A DNA stretch of 50,001 bases, taken from NCBI GenBank assembly GCA_015060405.1, contig SUYN01000018.1, positions 1 to 50,001 on the forward strand, written 5' to 3'. The notes below the pieces were generated by a model. That model saw only the letters and a list, made by a program, of their open reading frames with translations. It did no database searches and was not told the origin of the DNA. This document shows positions 34,907-44,036 of the stretch, one piece after another; position 1 is the first letter of the stretch, and each line of letters starts with the position of its first letter. This stretch comes from Bacteroidales bacterium. GTDB lineage: Bacteria; Bacteroidota; Bacteroidia; Bacteroidales; UBA932. The translations under genes were made by a program, and so were the position numbers.

Positions 34907-36499
34907 TTACTCCTGCCAGAGAAGAGATGCGATACTTCTGGCCGGCACTTTATATTTGACTGTCTGCTTTGTGCTTGCAAAGACGAAATCCTGCTCCTTG
35001 CTGCTGTTGTTGCAGATAAGCACACCCACAGTATTGTCAGTGTTGAGGTACATCTGGACCTCAAGTCCTGAAGGCAGGTCGAATGTGTCGATCTTCATTC
35101 TTCTTGCACCTGGTTTGAGGGCTACAGAAGCGTGAGCGCAATCGAACCAATGGCTGTTCTTCACGATAGTCTTGTAATCTGCAGAATTGATGGTCACACC
35201 ACCGTAGCAGGTCTTGCAAGAACCGTCGTGTCTGCTGTACGGACCTCTCTTGTCGTCAAGCATGAGGTTCCAGAGCACCGAACCTCTTCCGCCACGTGAA
35301 AGCACGCCGAGGAACATTGTAGAGAAGTCAGGAACGACACAGTTTGAAAGGAAGTTGAAGTCCCATCTGTTCTCCCAGCCTCCGATCCATTCACCGATTG
35401 AAGCCTCTGTGAAGTAGATCTTCTTCTCAGGGTTGGTGGCATAGACCTCGTTGAGTTCTGTGACGCTTCCGCCGTAGTTGTGCCATGCAGAGCCGTCAGC
35501 CCATTTGTATGCTTCAGGATCGGCATAGATGTTAAGCGGATAATTGTCCTGACCTTCCTTGCCGTCATAGTTGAAGTTATGATCGAAAAGAAGGATCTCA
35601 ACATCTGCAAGACCGGTCTTGTCCATTGCCGGACCAAGGACCTTCACGAACTCCTTCTGGTCCTGCCAAGGCATTACCAGGGACATCGAGTTGCCCGGAT
35701 TGAGAGGCTCGTTCTGCATGGTTATCGCATGGATGTCGAAGCCTTCCTTCTCCATGGTCTGGATCCACTTCACGAAGTACTCTGCATAGTCATCGTAGCA
35801 TGACGGCTTGAGACGGCCGCCTGTCCACGAATTGTATGTGGTCTCGTCAGTCACGGGAACATTGAACTGAGACACTACCCAGCTGTTTCCTCCCGGCATG
35901 TTGCACTTCATCCACAGAGGGCAGGACCAAGGGGAACCGATGATCTTGACGTCAGGGTTGATCGCATATATCTCCTTGAGAACAGGGAAGAGATAGTTCT
36001 TGTCCTCTGAATGGACAGCGAAGTTCTCAAGTCCTGGAGTGTCACACCATGTGTAGTTGTCATCAAGACAGAAGTCTGAAGCTCCGATAGCCACACGGAT
36101 GAGGCTCATGCCGGCACCCTTCTCGCGGGAGAATGTCTCTTCCAGGAAGGCTGTCCTGTCGGCCTGGTCCATCTTGAGGAGGTTGTACGCCGCAGCTGTA
36201 GTCACAGCAAGTCCGAAACCGTCCACCGGCTCGGCGGCAAGAGACGTCTTGTCATAAGTCACCTGATAAGGAGACATGCTTCCCGGCTTGCCGAAGTTGA
36301 ATGTGCTTCTCTCGAACTGATGTCTGCTGTCGGCAGAAGTCACATAGGCCACGACGTCCTTTGTCACGACCTCAGGCTTGGGTGTCGGAGTGTCAGGAGT
36401 ATCAGGTGTGTTCTGGCCGTCATCCGGCTTGTCTGTGGTGCAGTTGCATGCACACAGACAGGCGAGGATGCCGGATAAGAATATTTTAGATATCTTCAT
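34907..36499 (-). CDS. GH30-family lipoprotein, probable endo-beta-1,6-glucanase
   Basis: A 530-residue lipoprotein with the anchor Cys near residue 18 (LACLCAC), followed by a flexible Pro/Thr/Asp linker that would project the enzyme from the cell surface. The GH30 barrel starts near residue 50. Landmarks are VDGFGLAVTTAAA, SLIRVAIGASDF, IIGSPWSCPLWMK, ITMQNEPLNPG with acid/base E264, and IYFTEASIGEW with nucleophile E365, then the terminal beta-sandwich VGVLICNNSS. The pattern is that of subfamily-3-type enzymes, which cut beta-1,6-glucan; other GH30 groups act on glucosylceramide or glucuronoxylan, so this rests on context and motif feel. It lies 12 nt after SusD and before the binding protein, as in the known fungal-wall beta-1,6-glucan locus. 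No periplasmic beta-glucosidase is in the window. Confidence 0.86.
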   Translation of the reverse strand: MKISKIFLSGILACLCACNCTTDKPDDGQNTPDTPDTPTPKPEVVTKDVVAYVTSADSRHQFERSTFNFGKPGSMSPYQVTYDKTSLAAEPVDGFGLAVTTAAAYNLLKMDQADRTAFLEETFSREKGAGMSLIRVAIGASDFCLDDNYTWCDTPGLENFAVHSEDKNYLFPVLKEIYAINPDVKIIGSPWSCPLWMKCNMPGGNSWVVSQFNVPVTDETTYNSWTGGRLKPSCYDDYAEYFVKWIQTMEKEGFDIHAITMQNEPLNPGNSMSLVMPWQDQKEFVKVLGPAMDKTGLADVEILLFDHNFNYDGKEGQDNYPLNIYADPEAYKWADGSAWHNYGGSVTELNEVYATNPEKKIYFTEASIGEWIGGWENRWDFNFLSNCVVPDFSTMFLGVLSRGGRGSVLWNLMLDDKRGPYSRHDGSCKTCYGGVTINSADYKTIVKNSHWFDCAHASVALKPGARRMKIDTFDLPSGLEVQMYLNTDNTVGVLICNNSSKEQDFVFASTKQTVKYKVPARSIASLLWQE

Positions 36500-36511
36500 A
36501 TTGATGATCTG

Positions 36512-38026
36512 TTAATAGCCAGGGTTCTGAACAAGGCTCGGGTTGTTGTCAAGAACGATCTGAGGGATCGGCATATAGACAGTCTCCTCTGTAAGAGGGA
36601 ATCTTGGCTGCCAGTATGAATCCTTCTCAGGCATTGCATCGTGGATGGCCTTAGCTTTGTCAAAGTCATGACGGAGAAGGTCGAAGAAACGGAATCCCTC
36701 GAATGCAAGTTCAAGACGGCGTTCGTGGAGAATAGCGTCTATCATAGCCTCCTGTGATGAAGGAGTTGAAATCTCCTTAAGACCTGCACGTGTACGGATC
36801 TTGTTCACGTAATTTGTTGCTTCAGCCAGGTTACCCTGCATTGCAAGAGCCTCTGCATGAAGGAGATAGATTTCGCCAAGACGCATGAGAATGATAGATG
36901 ATGCATTTGTAGGAACCTTGTGCATGAACGGATATGCATCGCCAGGATAGTAGTTAGACCAGATGGCCTCATCATAAACGATGCAGGCATTCTTTCTCTC
37001 TGTATCACCTTCCGCATCATAAGCCGCAATAAGGTCACGTGAAGGAGTGATCCACTTGATCCATGAATAGCTGTCATCCGGATTGTAAGCATTTCTATGG
37101 AACATCATCCATACCCAGTTACCGTTTGACTTGGTCCATGAGATCTCAAAGATTGACTCTGAAGTGTTGCGGACGGCGTCAGCCTCATCATAAGCCCACA
37201 TCTGACCATAGTCATCGACGAGCTTGTAGCCGTAGGACTCAACTGCAGCGCAATGCTCAGCTACCTTGTTCCAATCCTGGAGCCCGGCCTTAGGCTCAGC
37301 ATAGATTCTTGCAAGCATACCGTGAGCGAAAGCCTTGGTAAAGAGGTGTTTGTTGGCAGGATCAGTGTCAGGGGCATTCTGGCAAGCGAACTCAAGCTCC
37401 TCAATGATCTGAGCGTGTACTTCCGCGATAGGTGTTCTTCCCGGATAATAGAGGTGATACACTTCCTCGATGTTCTCTGAAGTAATTGCAGGCGGAATGG
37501 TATTGACAAGCGGAATGTCACCCCAGAGATATGACATCTGGAAGAGGTTCCATGCTCTCCAGCAGTAAGCCTCAGACTTCCACTCCTTATACTCCTTGTC
37601 TGTCATGGAAGGATCTGCTTCCTTGATGCGGTCGATATTGCAGATGATGTTGTTGCAGTTGCTCACCTGAGTCTGATACCAGTCCCAGTCACGGACAACG
37701 TTCTTGTTTTCACCGTCCTGTCTGTTGGCTTCGATAGCCATCAGCTCACCGGTTCCGGGGTTTCCGCCGTATGCATTGTCTGCACGGCACTCTGCATATA
37801 CAAGCCAGTCAAGGTAGCCTTTCTCCTGGATGTCCTTGGTCCAGCTGCTGTAGATTGCGTCTCTGAGACCCTTCATATCCTCTCTTATAGAGTACTGTGA
37901 CTCTCCTGCCTCTTCATCTACTTCCACATTTCCCTCGTTGTAGCCTGTTTCAGGGAAGAGAAGCAAATCGCAAGAAGAAAAGACAATAAGGGAAGCGAGA
38001 GCTAAAGTTGTATATATCTTTTTCAT
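36512..38026 (-). CDS. SusD/RagB-family outer-membrane lipoprotein (second PUL)
   Basis: A 504-residue SusD-like lipoprotein with signal MKKIYTTLALASLIVFSSC. Recognisable parts are the mature N-terminus with MKGLRDAIYSSW, the helical block WKSEAYCWRAWNLFQMSYLWGDIPLVN (about 155), FTKAFAHGMLARIYAEPKAG, and the C-terminal VNKIRTRAGLKEI plus LHERRLELAFEGFRFFDLLRHDF. These are the usual TPR and C-terminal features of SusD. It delivers glycan to the SusC channel encoded 19 nt upstream; GH30 follows 12 nt downstream. It shares little direct sequence with the first SusD beyond family motifs, so the two loci probably bind different glycans. Confidence 0.95.
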   Translation of the reverse strand: MKKIYTTLALASLIVFSSCDLLLFPETGYNEGNVEVDEEAGESQYSIREDMKGLRDAIYSSWTKDIQEKGYLDWLVYAECRADNAYGGNPGTGELMAIEANRQDGENKNVVRDWDWYQTQVSNCNNIICNIDRIKEADPSMTDKEYKEWKSEAYCWRAWNLFQMSYLWGDIPLVNTIPPAITSENIEEVYHLYYPGRTPIAEVHAQIIEELEFACQNAPDTDPANKHLFTKAFAHGMLARIYAEPKAGLQDWNKVAEHCAAVESYGYKLVDDYGQMWAYDEADAVRNTSESIFEISWTKSNGNWVWMMFHRNAYNPDDSYSWIKWITPSRDLIAAYDAEGDTERKNACIVYDEAIWSNYYPGDAYPFMHKVPTNASSIILMRLGEIYLLHAEALAMQGNLAEATNYVNKIRTRAGLKEISTPSSQEAMIDAILHERRLELAFEGFRFFDLLRHDFDKAKAIHDAMPEKDSYWQPRFPLTEETVYMPIPQIVLDNNPSLVQNPGY

Positions 38027-38045
38027 TTTCTTTCCTTATTTAAAA

Positions 38046-41024
38046 TTAGAACTCAACGTTAACACCAAAAAGCACTGTCTTCACGCAAGGATAAGTACCC
38101 CAGTCGATACCCATTGATGTTGCACTTGTATACTGGCTCATTTCAGGGTCGTAGCCTGAGTAGTTTGTGAAGGTGATCATATTATCAAGAGTTATATATG
38201 GCTGAACTCTGTTGATGTTCGCCTTCTTGAGAGCCGGATGAGTGATGTCGTATGATAGGGTGATGTTCTTCACCTTGAGGTACGAGCCGTCCTCGATCCA
38301 TCTTGTAGACGCCCTGAGGTTGTCAAGCTCGTTAGCCTTTGGAATATCTGTGATCTGTCCTGGGATTCTCCAACGTCTTACAACATCCTTGATCTGGTTT
38401 GCACCTGAGTACATGCCGATCATCTCGATCTTTGATGCATTGTAGATGTCGTTTCCAACTGAAGAAGTGAGGAGGATGCTGAGGTTGAGACCCTTCCAGC
38501 TTACAGTGTTTGTAAGACCGGCTGTGAAGAGAGGGTTGGCATCACCGATGTAATGTTTGTCTGCAGAAGTGATCTTGCCATCGTTGTTGTAGTCCTCATA
38601 GATGATCATACCGGTCTCAGGATCCACACCCTTTGAGGTGTAGCCCCAGAAACGGGAGAGCGGCTGACCAGGAGTCATACGCACTACGTACTCGCTGAGA
38701 GCCTCTGAAGTCTGTGTAAAGTAATATACAGGCTGAAGGTTGAGTTTCTCAAGCTTGTTGCGGTTCATAGAGATGTTGAAGTCCGTAGTCCATCTCCAGT
38801 CACCCTTCTCTACATTTACAGAATTGATTGCCATCTCGAGACCCCAGTTCGACATCTCACCCTCGTTACGATAGAGATTTGGATATGGAGGAGGAAGAGG
38901 AACGCTCAAAAGAAGGTTCTTTGTATACTTGTAGTAACCGTCGAGAGTTACAACGAGTTTACTGTTGAACATTGACCAGTCGATACCGATATTGGTCTGC
39001 GTGGTTGTCTCCCAGGTAAGTTCCTTGTTACCGATGTTGCTCTTTGTTCCACGGGTAGGAGTTGCATCTGCAAACTCCCCCTTGGTCCAGTCATAATAGT
39101 TTATATTGTAGTTCTGAACCCACGCGTAATCGCCAAGACCTGACTGGTTACCCTGCTGTCCCCATCCTGCACGGAGCTTGAGGTCGTTGATCCAGGTGAC
39201 ACCGCTCATGAAGTCTTCACCCGAAATACGCCATGCAACCGATGCTGAAGGGAAGTAGCCCCAACGGTTGCCCGGAGCGAGCTTTGAAGAACCGTCCGCA
39301 CGGAAGTTCACTGTCACATAGTACTTGCTGTCATAGTTGTAAGCCACACGACCGAGATATGACATGATAGCCCACTCTGAAAAGCCCTGGCTCTGTCCTC
39401 TGAGACCGCCCTTGTTACCTCCGTTGAGACCGAAGATCACATTGTTGTAGTCAGGTGAGAAGTGGCTTCTTGAGCCATAGAGGTTCTCCCAACGTGAAGT
39501 TGTTGCAGATGTACCTGCCATAGCCTCGAGGTTGTGCTTTGCATTCCAGGTATTGTTATATGTGAAGATGTTGTCATACACCATTCTCAGATCATCACTT
39601 CTTTCAGAAGATGCCTCACCATGCTGTGTACGGCCGTAAGAAGTCTTGATCGGGTCGAGGAAATAGAAGCTGTGTACCCATCTGCGGTCCATAGATACTG
39701 TAGACTTGAATCTCAGGTTCTTTGAGAAGTTGATCTGAGCATATCCTGTGAGGAGGAGACGGTCAGTCTCAGTGTAGTTGTTCTCTGTTCTGGCAAGGTT
39801 TTCTGAAGGAGTAGTGAGGTTGGCTCCATAGAACTCTGTCCAATACCAGTTAGGGTTGGTCTCGCTCCAAGGCTTTGCATATGTAGGAGTGTTGACAACT
39901 GAAAGCACGACACCCGCACGGTTAGAACCTGTACCTGAGATGATGCCGTTGTTCTTGTAGTGTGAGAATGCGATGTCTGTTCCGACATTCAGCCAGTCAT
40001 AAAGGTCTGAGTCAAAGCTTGCCTTTACGTTGAAACGCTTGTTGTAAGCCACTGGAAGGATACCCTCTTCATCCGAGTAACCACCGCTGATGTAGTATCT
40101 CATGTCTTCGTTTGCATTAGACACAGAAAGCTGGTAGTTCTGGTTGACACCTGTCTTGTAAGTCTCCTCGAACCAGTCTGTCTCATCCTTGAGACCTTCC
40201 GGAAGCTTCACTGCTCCGATCTCGTCCATGAGTTCCTTGTACTCGGCTACATTCAGCACATCATAAGTCTTTGCCACATTTGCAAGACCTACTGAAGCGT
40301 TGAAGCTTACCTGAGGGCCCTTGCTCTTCTTACCCTGCTTGGTCGTGATGAGAACCACACCGTTTGCAGCGCGTGATCCGTAGATCGCAGCTGAAGATGC
40401 ATCCTTGAGGATCTGCATTGTCTCGATGTCCTGTGGAGAGAGATATGCGATCGCATAGTTACCTGTTCCTACTGGAACGCCGTCCACAACATAGAGAGGG
40501 TCGTTTGAAGAGGCGATTGAAGAAGCACCGCGGACGCGGACTGTCATACCTGCTCCTGGAAGACCGCTGGTCTGCTGTACGGTCACACCGGCAACCTTAC
40601 CCTGGATGAATCCTGAAGCCTCAGTTACAGGACGGAGCTTCATGTCGTCAGTAGAGACTGTCGAAACGGCTGTGGTGAGGTCTTTCTTGCGGACCGTACC
40701 ATAACCGATGGCTACGACTGCGTCGAGGACCATAGCCTCTTCAGCAGATGTGACGTCGATGACGGCGCGGTTGTTCACGGCCTCAACAACTGTCTGATAG
40801 CCAAGTGCGGTGAATTCCAGCATAGCGGCTCCCGAAGAAACTGCGATCTGATAATTACCATCAATGTCAGTGGTTGTACCATTCTGGGTACCTTGTTCCA
40901 TAACTGTCATTCCGATGATCGGAAAACCGTTCTGGTCCACCACCGTACCCTTTACAGAATGCTGCTGAGCGTAAGTTGCCACGCTGATGAGAAGCAGCAC
41001 CACCATAGTCAGATATTTTCTCAT
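38046..41024 (-). CDS. SusC/RagA-family TonB-dependent transporter (second PUL)
   Basis: A 992-residue receptor when started at 41024. The longer ORF to 41153 would add 43 residues before the signal MRKYLTMVVLLLISVATYAQQ and is rejected. The carboxypeptidase-D-like domain (KGTVVDQNGFPIIGMTV), the TonB-box region with DAVVAIGYGTVRKKDLTTAVSTVS, the plug with PGAGMTVRVRGASSIASSNDPLYVVDGVP and MQILKDASSAAIYGSRAANGVVLITTKQGKK, and the barrel to a terminal VNVEF are all present. The N-terminal block is the FVxxGYG-type SusC signature. It is the first gene of SusC-SusD-GH30-binding protein, probably for fungal or plant beta-1,6-glucan. A -7-like box lies about 95 nt upstream. Confidence 0.96.
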   Translation of the reverse strand: MRKYLTMVVLLLISVATYAQQHSVKGTVVDQNGFPIIGMTVMEQGTQNGTTTDIDGNYQIAVSSGAAMLEFTALGYQTVVEAVNNRAVIDVTSAEEAMVLDAVVAIGYGTVRKKDLTTAVSTVSTDDMKLRPVTEASGFIQGKVAGVTVQQTSGLPGAGMTVRVRGASSIASSNDPLYVVDGVPVGTGNYAIAYLSPQDIETMQILKDASSAAIYGSRAANGVVLITTKQGKKSKGPQVSFNASVGLANVAKTYDVLNVAEYKELMDEIGAVKLPEGLKDETDWFEETYKTGVNQNYQLSVSNANEDMRYYISGGYSDEEGILPVAYNKRFNVKASFDSDLYDWLNVGTDIAFSHYKNNGIISGTGSNRAGVVLSVVNTPTYAKPWSETNPNWYWTEFYGANLTTPSENLARTENNYTETDRLLLTGYAQINFSKNLRFKSTVSMDRRWVHSFYFLDPIKTSYGRTQHGEASSERSDDLRMVYDNIFTYNNTWNAKHNLEAMAGTSATTSRWENLYGSRSHFSPDYNNVIFGLNGGNKGGLRGQSQGFSEWAIMSYLGRVAYNYDSKYYVTVNFRADGSSKLAPGNRWGYFPSASVAWRISGEDFMSGVTWINDLKLRAGWGQQGNQSGLGDYAWVQNYNINYYDWTKGEFADATPTRGTKSNIGNKELTWETTTQTNIGIDWSMFNSKLVVTLDGYYKYTKNLLLSVPLPPPYPNLYRNEGEMSNWGLEMAINSVNVEKGDWRWTTDFNISMNRNKLEKLNLQPVYYFTQTSEALSEYVVRMTPGQPLSRFWGYTSKGVDPETGMIIYEDYNNDGKITSADKHYIGDANPLFTAGLTNTVSWKGLNLSILLTSSVGNDIYNASKIEMIGMYSGANQIKDVVRRWRIPGQITDIPKANELDNLRASTRWIEDGSYLKVKNITLSYDITHPALKKANINRVQPYITLDNMITFTNYSGYDPEMSQYTSATSMGIDWGTYPCVKTVLFGVNVEF

Positions 41025-41119
41025 ACGGTAGAAATTAGTTGTTTGTATTAATTGGTTAGTATGTGTATATTTTGGTTTCAGTGTGTCTGTGTGCCCCACC
41101 AGGGGGCATTCCATCAAAG

Positions 41120-41127
41120 CAAATGTA
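41120..41127 (-). promoter_or_regulatory. Candidate -7 element (TACATTTG) for the second SusC operon
   Basis: The minus-strand octamer matches TAnnTTTG, 95 nt before the ATG at 41024. The -33 box is not exact (TTTT at 17 nt). The longer ORF start at 41153 would lie upstream of this element, which supports the shorter start. Confidence 0.45.
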
Positions 41128-41181
41128 CTAATTATATATGAAATAAAAGCCATCCGGCTGAAGTTTTAGCCTGGATAATAT

Positions 41182-41211
41182 AAAAAAAGCCCCATATCTA
41201 TGATATGGAGC
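41182..41211 (-). terminator. Intrinsic terminator after the Cys-rich protein gene
   Basis: CCATATC (41192-41198) pairs with GATATGG (41202-41208) around a 3-nt loop, with an outer GC/GC pair. The A-run 41182-41188 gives a U-tract in the leftward transcript. It lies 22 nt after the stop at 41233. Confidence 0.82.
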
Positions 41212-41232
41212 ACGGGACTGACTTATAAAAGC

Positions 41233-42066
41233 CTATTCCTCCTCGGATTGTCCGGCCTGAGCATCCCATCCGGCCACGGTCTGGTCATCCACATGTCTGA
41301 ACACATATTTGCCCATGAAGGCTTCCGGCGACATCACAGGTGAGAACACTTCACCATAGCACACCATTTCCTCTTCGTTGATGGAAGCTACGGTAAATAC
41401 GGTTTCGCTGCCGCTTGTTCCGATGACAAGAGAGTTGGCATCCCAGAAGAAGCAGAAAGCCTTCGGCTTGAGCTCCATACGTGAAGGATCGTCCTTGGAA
41501 GCGACGTATTCCACAAGCTGGTCATCCGACTTGACGGCATATCTGCGATGCCTGTAATCCTCGATCTTGGACAGGATGTCCTCGCCATGCTTTCCTCCCG
41601 GGAAGACATCGTAGACCGCCTCTTCCTGCCAGCCTCCCTGTGAGAACATGTGCATGAAGACATCACGGGGGATAAGGTCGAAGACAAGGTTCTCTCCAAG
41701 GTTGACATTGTCAGGGATGGCAGGGTCACCGACCTCCGGACGCATCGGTCCTTCTATCATGCCGTCCAGCTGGCCTCCCGGCCCCTCTACATCACCCATG
41801 GTGACCAGGGGTTCACAGGACATGAGGGCGGGAGCGACGGCGGCGAGGCCGAGGGAGACGCCGACCAGGCGGGTCGCACGGCCGGCAACGCGACGGCGCG
41901 CAAGCTGGGATTCAAGGTAGCGGACCTCGGCCTCACATTTAGGGCAGGTGCCGGCACAGTCACCCTTGTGACTACATTCAGAGGTAATGAATTCTATTCC
42001 GTTTTCGTCTGCGATCTGTCTTCTGATGTCCTTCAGAATCTTACAGATCTGTTTTCCACGTTCCAT
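41233..42066 (-). CDS. Cys-motif protein with internal membrane anchor, partner of a radical-SAM enzyme
   Basis: A 277-residue protein of unknown function. Residues 1-55 look cytosolic: MERGKQICKILKDIRRQIADE, then a compact Cys motif with C31, C37, C41 and C44 (C-x5-C-x3-C-x2-C, with GDCAGTCPKCEAE). The CxxxC-x2-C spacing resembles an iron-sulfur cluster site, though zinc is equally possible. Next comes RRRVAGRATRLVGVSLGLAAVAPALMSC (residues about 58-85), a hydrophobic segment ending in a lipobox-like LMSC, then an acidic domain of about 190 residues without Cys motifs. I know no function for it. It starts 6 nt after the radical-SAM gene and is surely co-expressed; it could be its substrate, scaffold or an anchor. 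An intrinsic terminator closes the pair. Confidence 0.7.
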   Translation of the reverse strand: MERGKQICKILKDIRRQIADENGIEFITSECSHKGDCAGTCPKCEAEVRYLESQLARRRVAGRATRLVGVSLGLAAVAPALMSCEPLVTMGDVEGPGGQLDGMIEGPMRPEVGDPAIPDNVNLGENLVFDLIPRDVFMHMFSQGGWQEEAVYDVFPGGKHGEDILSKIEDYRHRRYAVKSDDQLVEYVASKDDPSRMELKPKAFCFFWDANSLVIGTSGSETVFTVASINEEEMVCYGEVFSPVMSPEAFMGKYVFRHVDDQTVAGWDAQAGQSEEE

Positions 42067-42072
42067 AATTGT

Positions 42073-42708
42073 TTATTTGTTAATTTTCGTTATGTATTCA
42101 AACACATCAAAGCGGGTGAAACCCATGTTGCGGAGCATATCGATGCTGTGCCGCCTGTCTTCCTCCGAGTTGTAGCCGGGAATCAGCGGAATCCTTATCC
42201 GGCATCTGTCCGCCATGCCTTCAGAAACGATGAGCATGAGGTTGCTGATGACCTGGTCATTGTCCTTTCCGGTATATTCACTGTATATGGACGGGTTCAT
42301 GTCCTTGATGTCGATCAGGAATTCGTCTGTCAGCGGAATCAGCCTCCTGACATGCTCCTGAGGCACATTCAGAGAAGTCTCGATGTTTATCTTCCACTCC
42401 TTGGGACACATCCGTCGGAACTCCTCGATGAACCTGCTCCGGAGCGCCGGCTCCCCTCCTCCGAAGGTTACGCCGCCACCGGTAGCCTGGAAATAAAGGT
42501 CGTCTGCCCGGACTCCCATCAGCAGCTGAGCGGGAGTCATTTCCGTGTAGACCGAACCCTCGCGCCAGGTCTGAGGATTCAGGCACCAGCGGCAGCGGAG
42601 CGGGCAGGCATGAAACACCACCAGGGTGGTCACACCCATGCCGTCCGTCGCGATTCTGTGGCGCGACACAGCCGTTACCGGAGCCTTTATTTCATGATTC
42701 TGTTCCAT
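42073..42708 (-). CDS. Radical-SAM enzyme of the small activase type
   Basis: A 211-residue radical-SAM protein. The cluster motif is CPLRCRWC, giving C35, C39 and C42 in the standard CxxxCxxC spacing, followed by GGGVTFGGGEPALR (SAM-binding GGE-type motif) and IDIKDMNPSIYSEYTG, as in PflA/NrdG-like activating enzymes. It is shorter than typical PflA and lacks the extra ferredoxin domain of some, so it is a minimal activase. Partner glycyl-radical enzymes are not in the window. Instead it sits 6 nt before the Cys-motif membrane protein, suggesting that protein as substrate or partner. The start at 42708 gives a short N-terminal tail. The gap to the divergent channel gene is 130 bp, with no clear TAnnTTTG. 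Confidence 0.85.
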   Translation of the reverse strand: MEQNHEIKAPVTAVSRHRIATDGMGVTTLVVFHACPLRCRWCLNPQTWREGSVYTEMTPAQLLMGVRADDLYFQATGGGVTFGGGEPALRSRFIEEFRRMCPKEWKINIETSLNVPQEHVRRLIPLTDEFLIDIKDMNPSIYSEYTGKDNDQVISNLMLIVSEGMADRCRIRIPLIPGYNSEEDRRHSIDMLRNMGFTRFDVFEYITKINK

Positions 42709-42838
42709 ATTCCGTAAAAATAACGCAACCTGTCCGACAATACTTCCGCCTTCATATCGACAATCGCCACAATAGATTCGCTTTTGTCCTCAACCGTTGC
42801 ACAGAAATTGAAATATGACCTGAAAAAAGATATGACAT

Positions 42839-44023
42839 ATGACAAAGATTGTAAAATGGCTGGATGATCTTCTGATCAACCGACTGCACATCGAGGCCGA
42901 GACAGCCGACTTTATAAACACGACATTGCTTATAATCGCCATGCTGCTGATAGCCGTAGGAGTGAACTGGCTGATTCAGGCCCTCTTCCGGTGGTTCGTC
43001 AGACGTAGCACAAGGCTGAAGGGTTCAAGATGGCACAACGCTCTGGTCAAACGGAAACTCGGGCATCATCTCATTCTCCTCATCCCGGGATTTCTTCTTT
43101 ACGTCATGCCGTACCTGGTCTTCGAACGGGGCAGCGACCTGATCCGGAACCTGCACAGGATGGACGTCATCTTCATCATCGTCATCACGATCATGATCCT
43201 GAACTCAATGCTCCTGGCCTTCCTCGACTTCTACATGACCACGGACAAGAATCGTATCAGACCTCTCCATGGCCTGGTTCAGGTCCTTCAGGTGATCCTG
43301 TACTTCATCGGAGGAATCATAACAGTATCCATCATCATAGACAAGTCACCGGTCGTCCTGCTGACCGGACTCGGCGCCTCGGCAGCTGTGCTGATGCTAA
43401 TATTCAAGGACAGCATACTCGGCTTTGTCGCGGGAGTCCAGCTCTCGCAGAACGACATGATCAAGCTCGGGGACTGGATACAGATGCCAGACGGCAGCGC
43501 CAACGGCAATGTCGAGGAAATAACCCTGAACACCGTCAAGGTACGCAACTGGGACAACACCATCACGATGATACCGCCATATACGCTTGTCACCACCCCA
43601 TTCAAGAACTGGCGGGGGATGCAGGAGAGCAGAGGGCGCAGGGCGGACAAATGCATATTTGTAGACCTCAACACACTCGAAGTCTGCACGGAGGAGATGA
43701 TATCGGACATTGTCAAGGCGGTGCCTCAGATCAGCGGGGCCATGGAAAAGCTGCAGGCCGAAGGCGGAAGGATGCCTTCAACCAATGCAGGGATATATCT
43801 GATATATATCGAGAACTATCTCCGCTCACATCCAGACGTGAACCCGGACCTTGACATCATAGTCACCCAGAAGGAAGTCACACCTTACGGACTTCCTATA
43901 TATGTCTATTTCTTCACTATGGACAAGGCCTGGGCCGGACATGAACGCAAGCAGTCGGACATCTTCGGCCATCTGATGACAATGGCTGTCGAATTCGGTC
44001 TGAAGCTCTATCAGAGGCCTTGA
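42839..44023 (+). CDS. MscS-family mechanosensitive channel (YbdG-like)
   Basis: A 394-residue inner-membrane channel. It has several N-terminal hydrophobic segments (about 25-50, 75-95, 105-130, 150-170), then the MscS pore helix region GLGASAAVLMLIFKDSILGFVAGVQL, and the cytoplasmic beta domain GDWIQMPDGSANGNVEEITLNTVKVRNWDNTITMIPPYTLV, which is the family hallmark. The long C-terminal region to 394 follows the YbdG-type layout rather than compact MscS. These channels release solutes under hypo-osmotic shock. The gene is alone on its strand, divergent from the radical-SAM gene and convergent with the esterase gene 13 nt away. Confidence 0.88.
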   Translation: MTKIVKWLDDLLINRLHIEAETADFINTTLLIIAMLLIAVGVNWLIQALFRWFVRRSTRLKGSRWHNALVKRKLGHHLILLIPGFLLYVMPYLVFERGSDLIRNLHRMDVIFIIVITIMILNSMLLAFLDFYMTTDKNRIRPLHGLVQVLQVILYFIGGIITVSIIIDKSPVVLLTGLGASAAVLMLIFKDSILGFVAGVQLSQNDMIKLGDWIQMPDGSANGNVEEITLNTVKVRNWDNTITMIPPYTLVTTPFKNWRGMQESRGRRADKCIFVDLNTLEVCTEEMISDIVKAVPQISGAMEKLQAEGGRMPSTNAGIYLIYIENYLRSHPDVNPDLDIIVTQKEVTPYGLPIYVYFFTMDKAWAGHERKQSDIFGHLMTMAVEFGLKLYQRP

Positions 44024-44036
44024 CGGCGGTGCTGCA

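Noticed and set aside
38046..41153. Longer SusC start with 43 extra residues
   Set aside because: The extension precedes a proper signal peptide and lies upstream of the -7 box.
41650..42717. 355-codon open frame on the plus strand
   Set aside because: Antisense to the Cys-motif and radical-SAM genes, both of which have clear motifs and close spacing.
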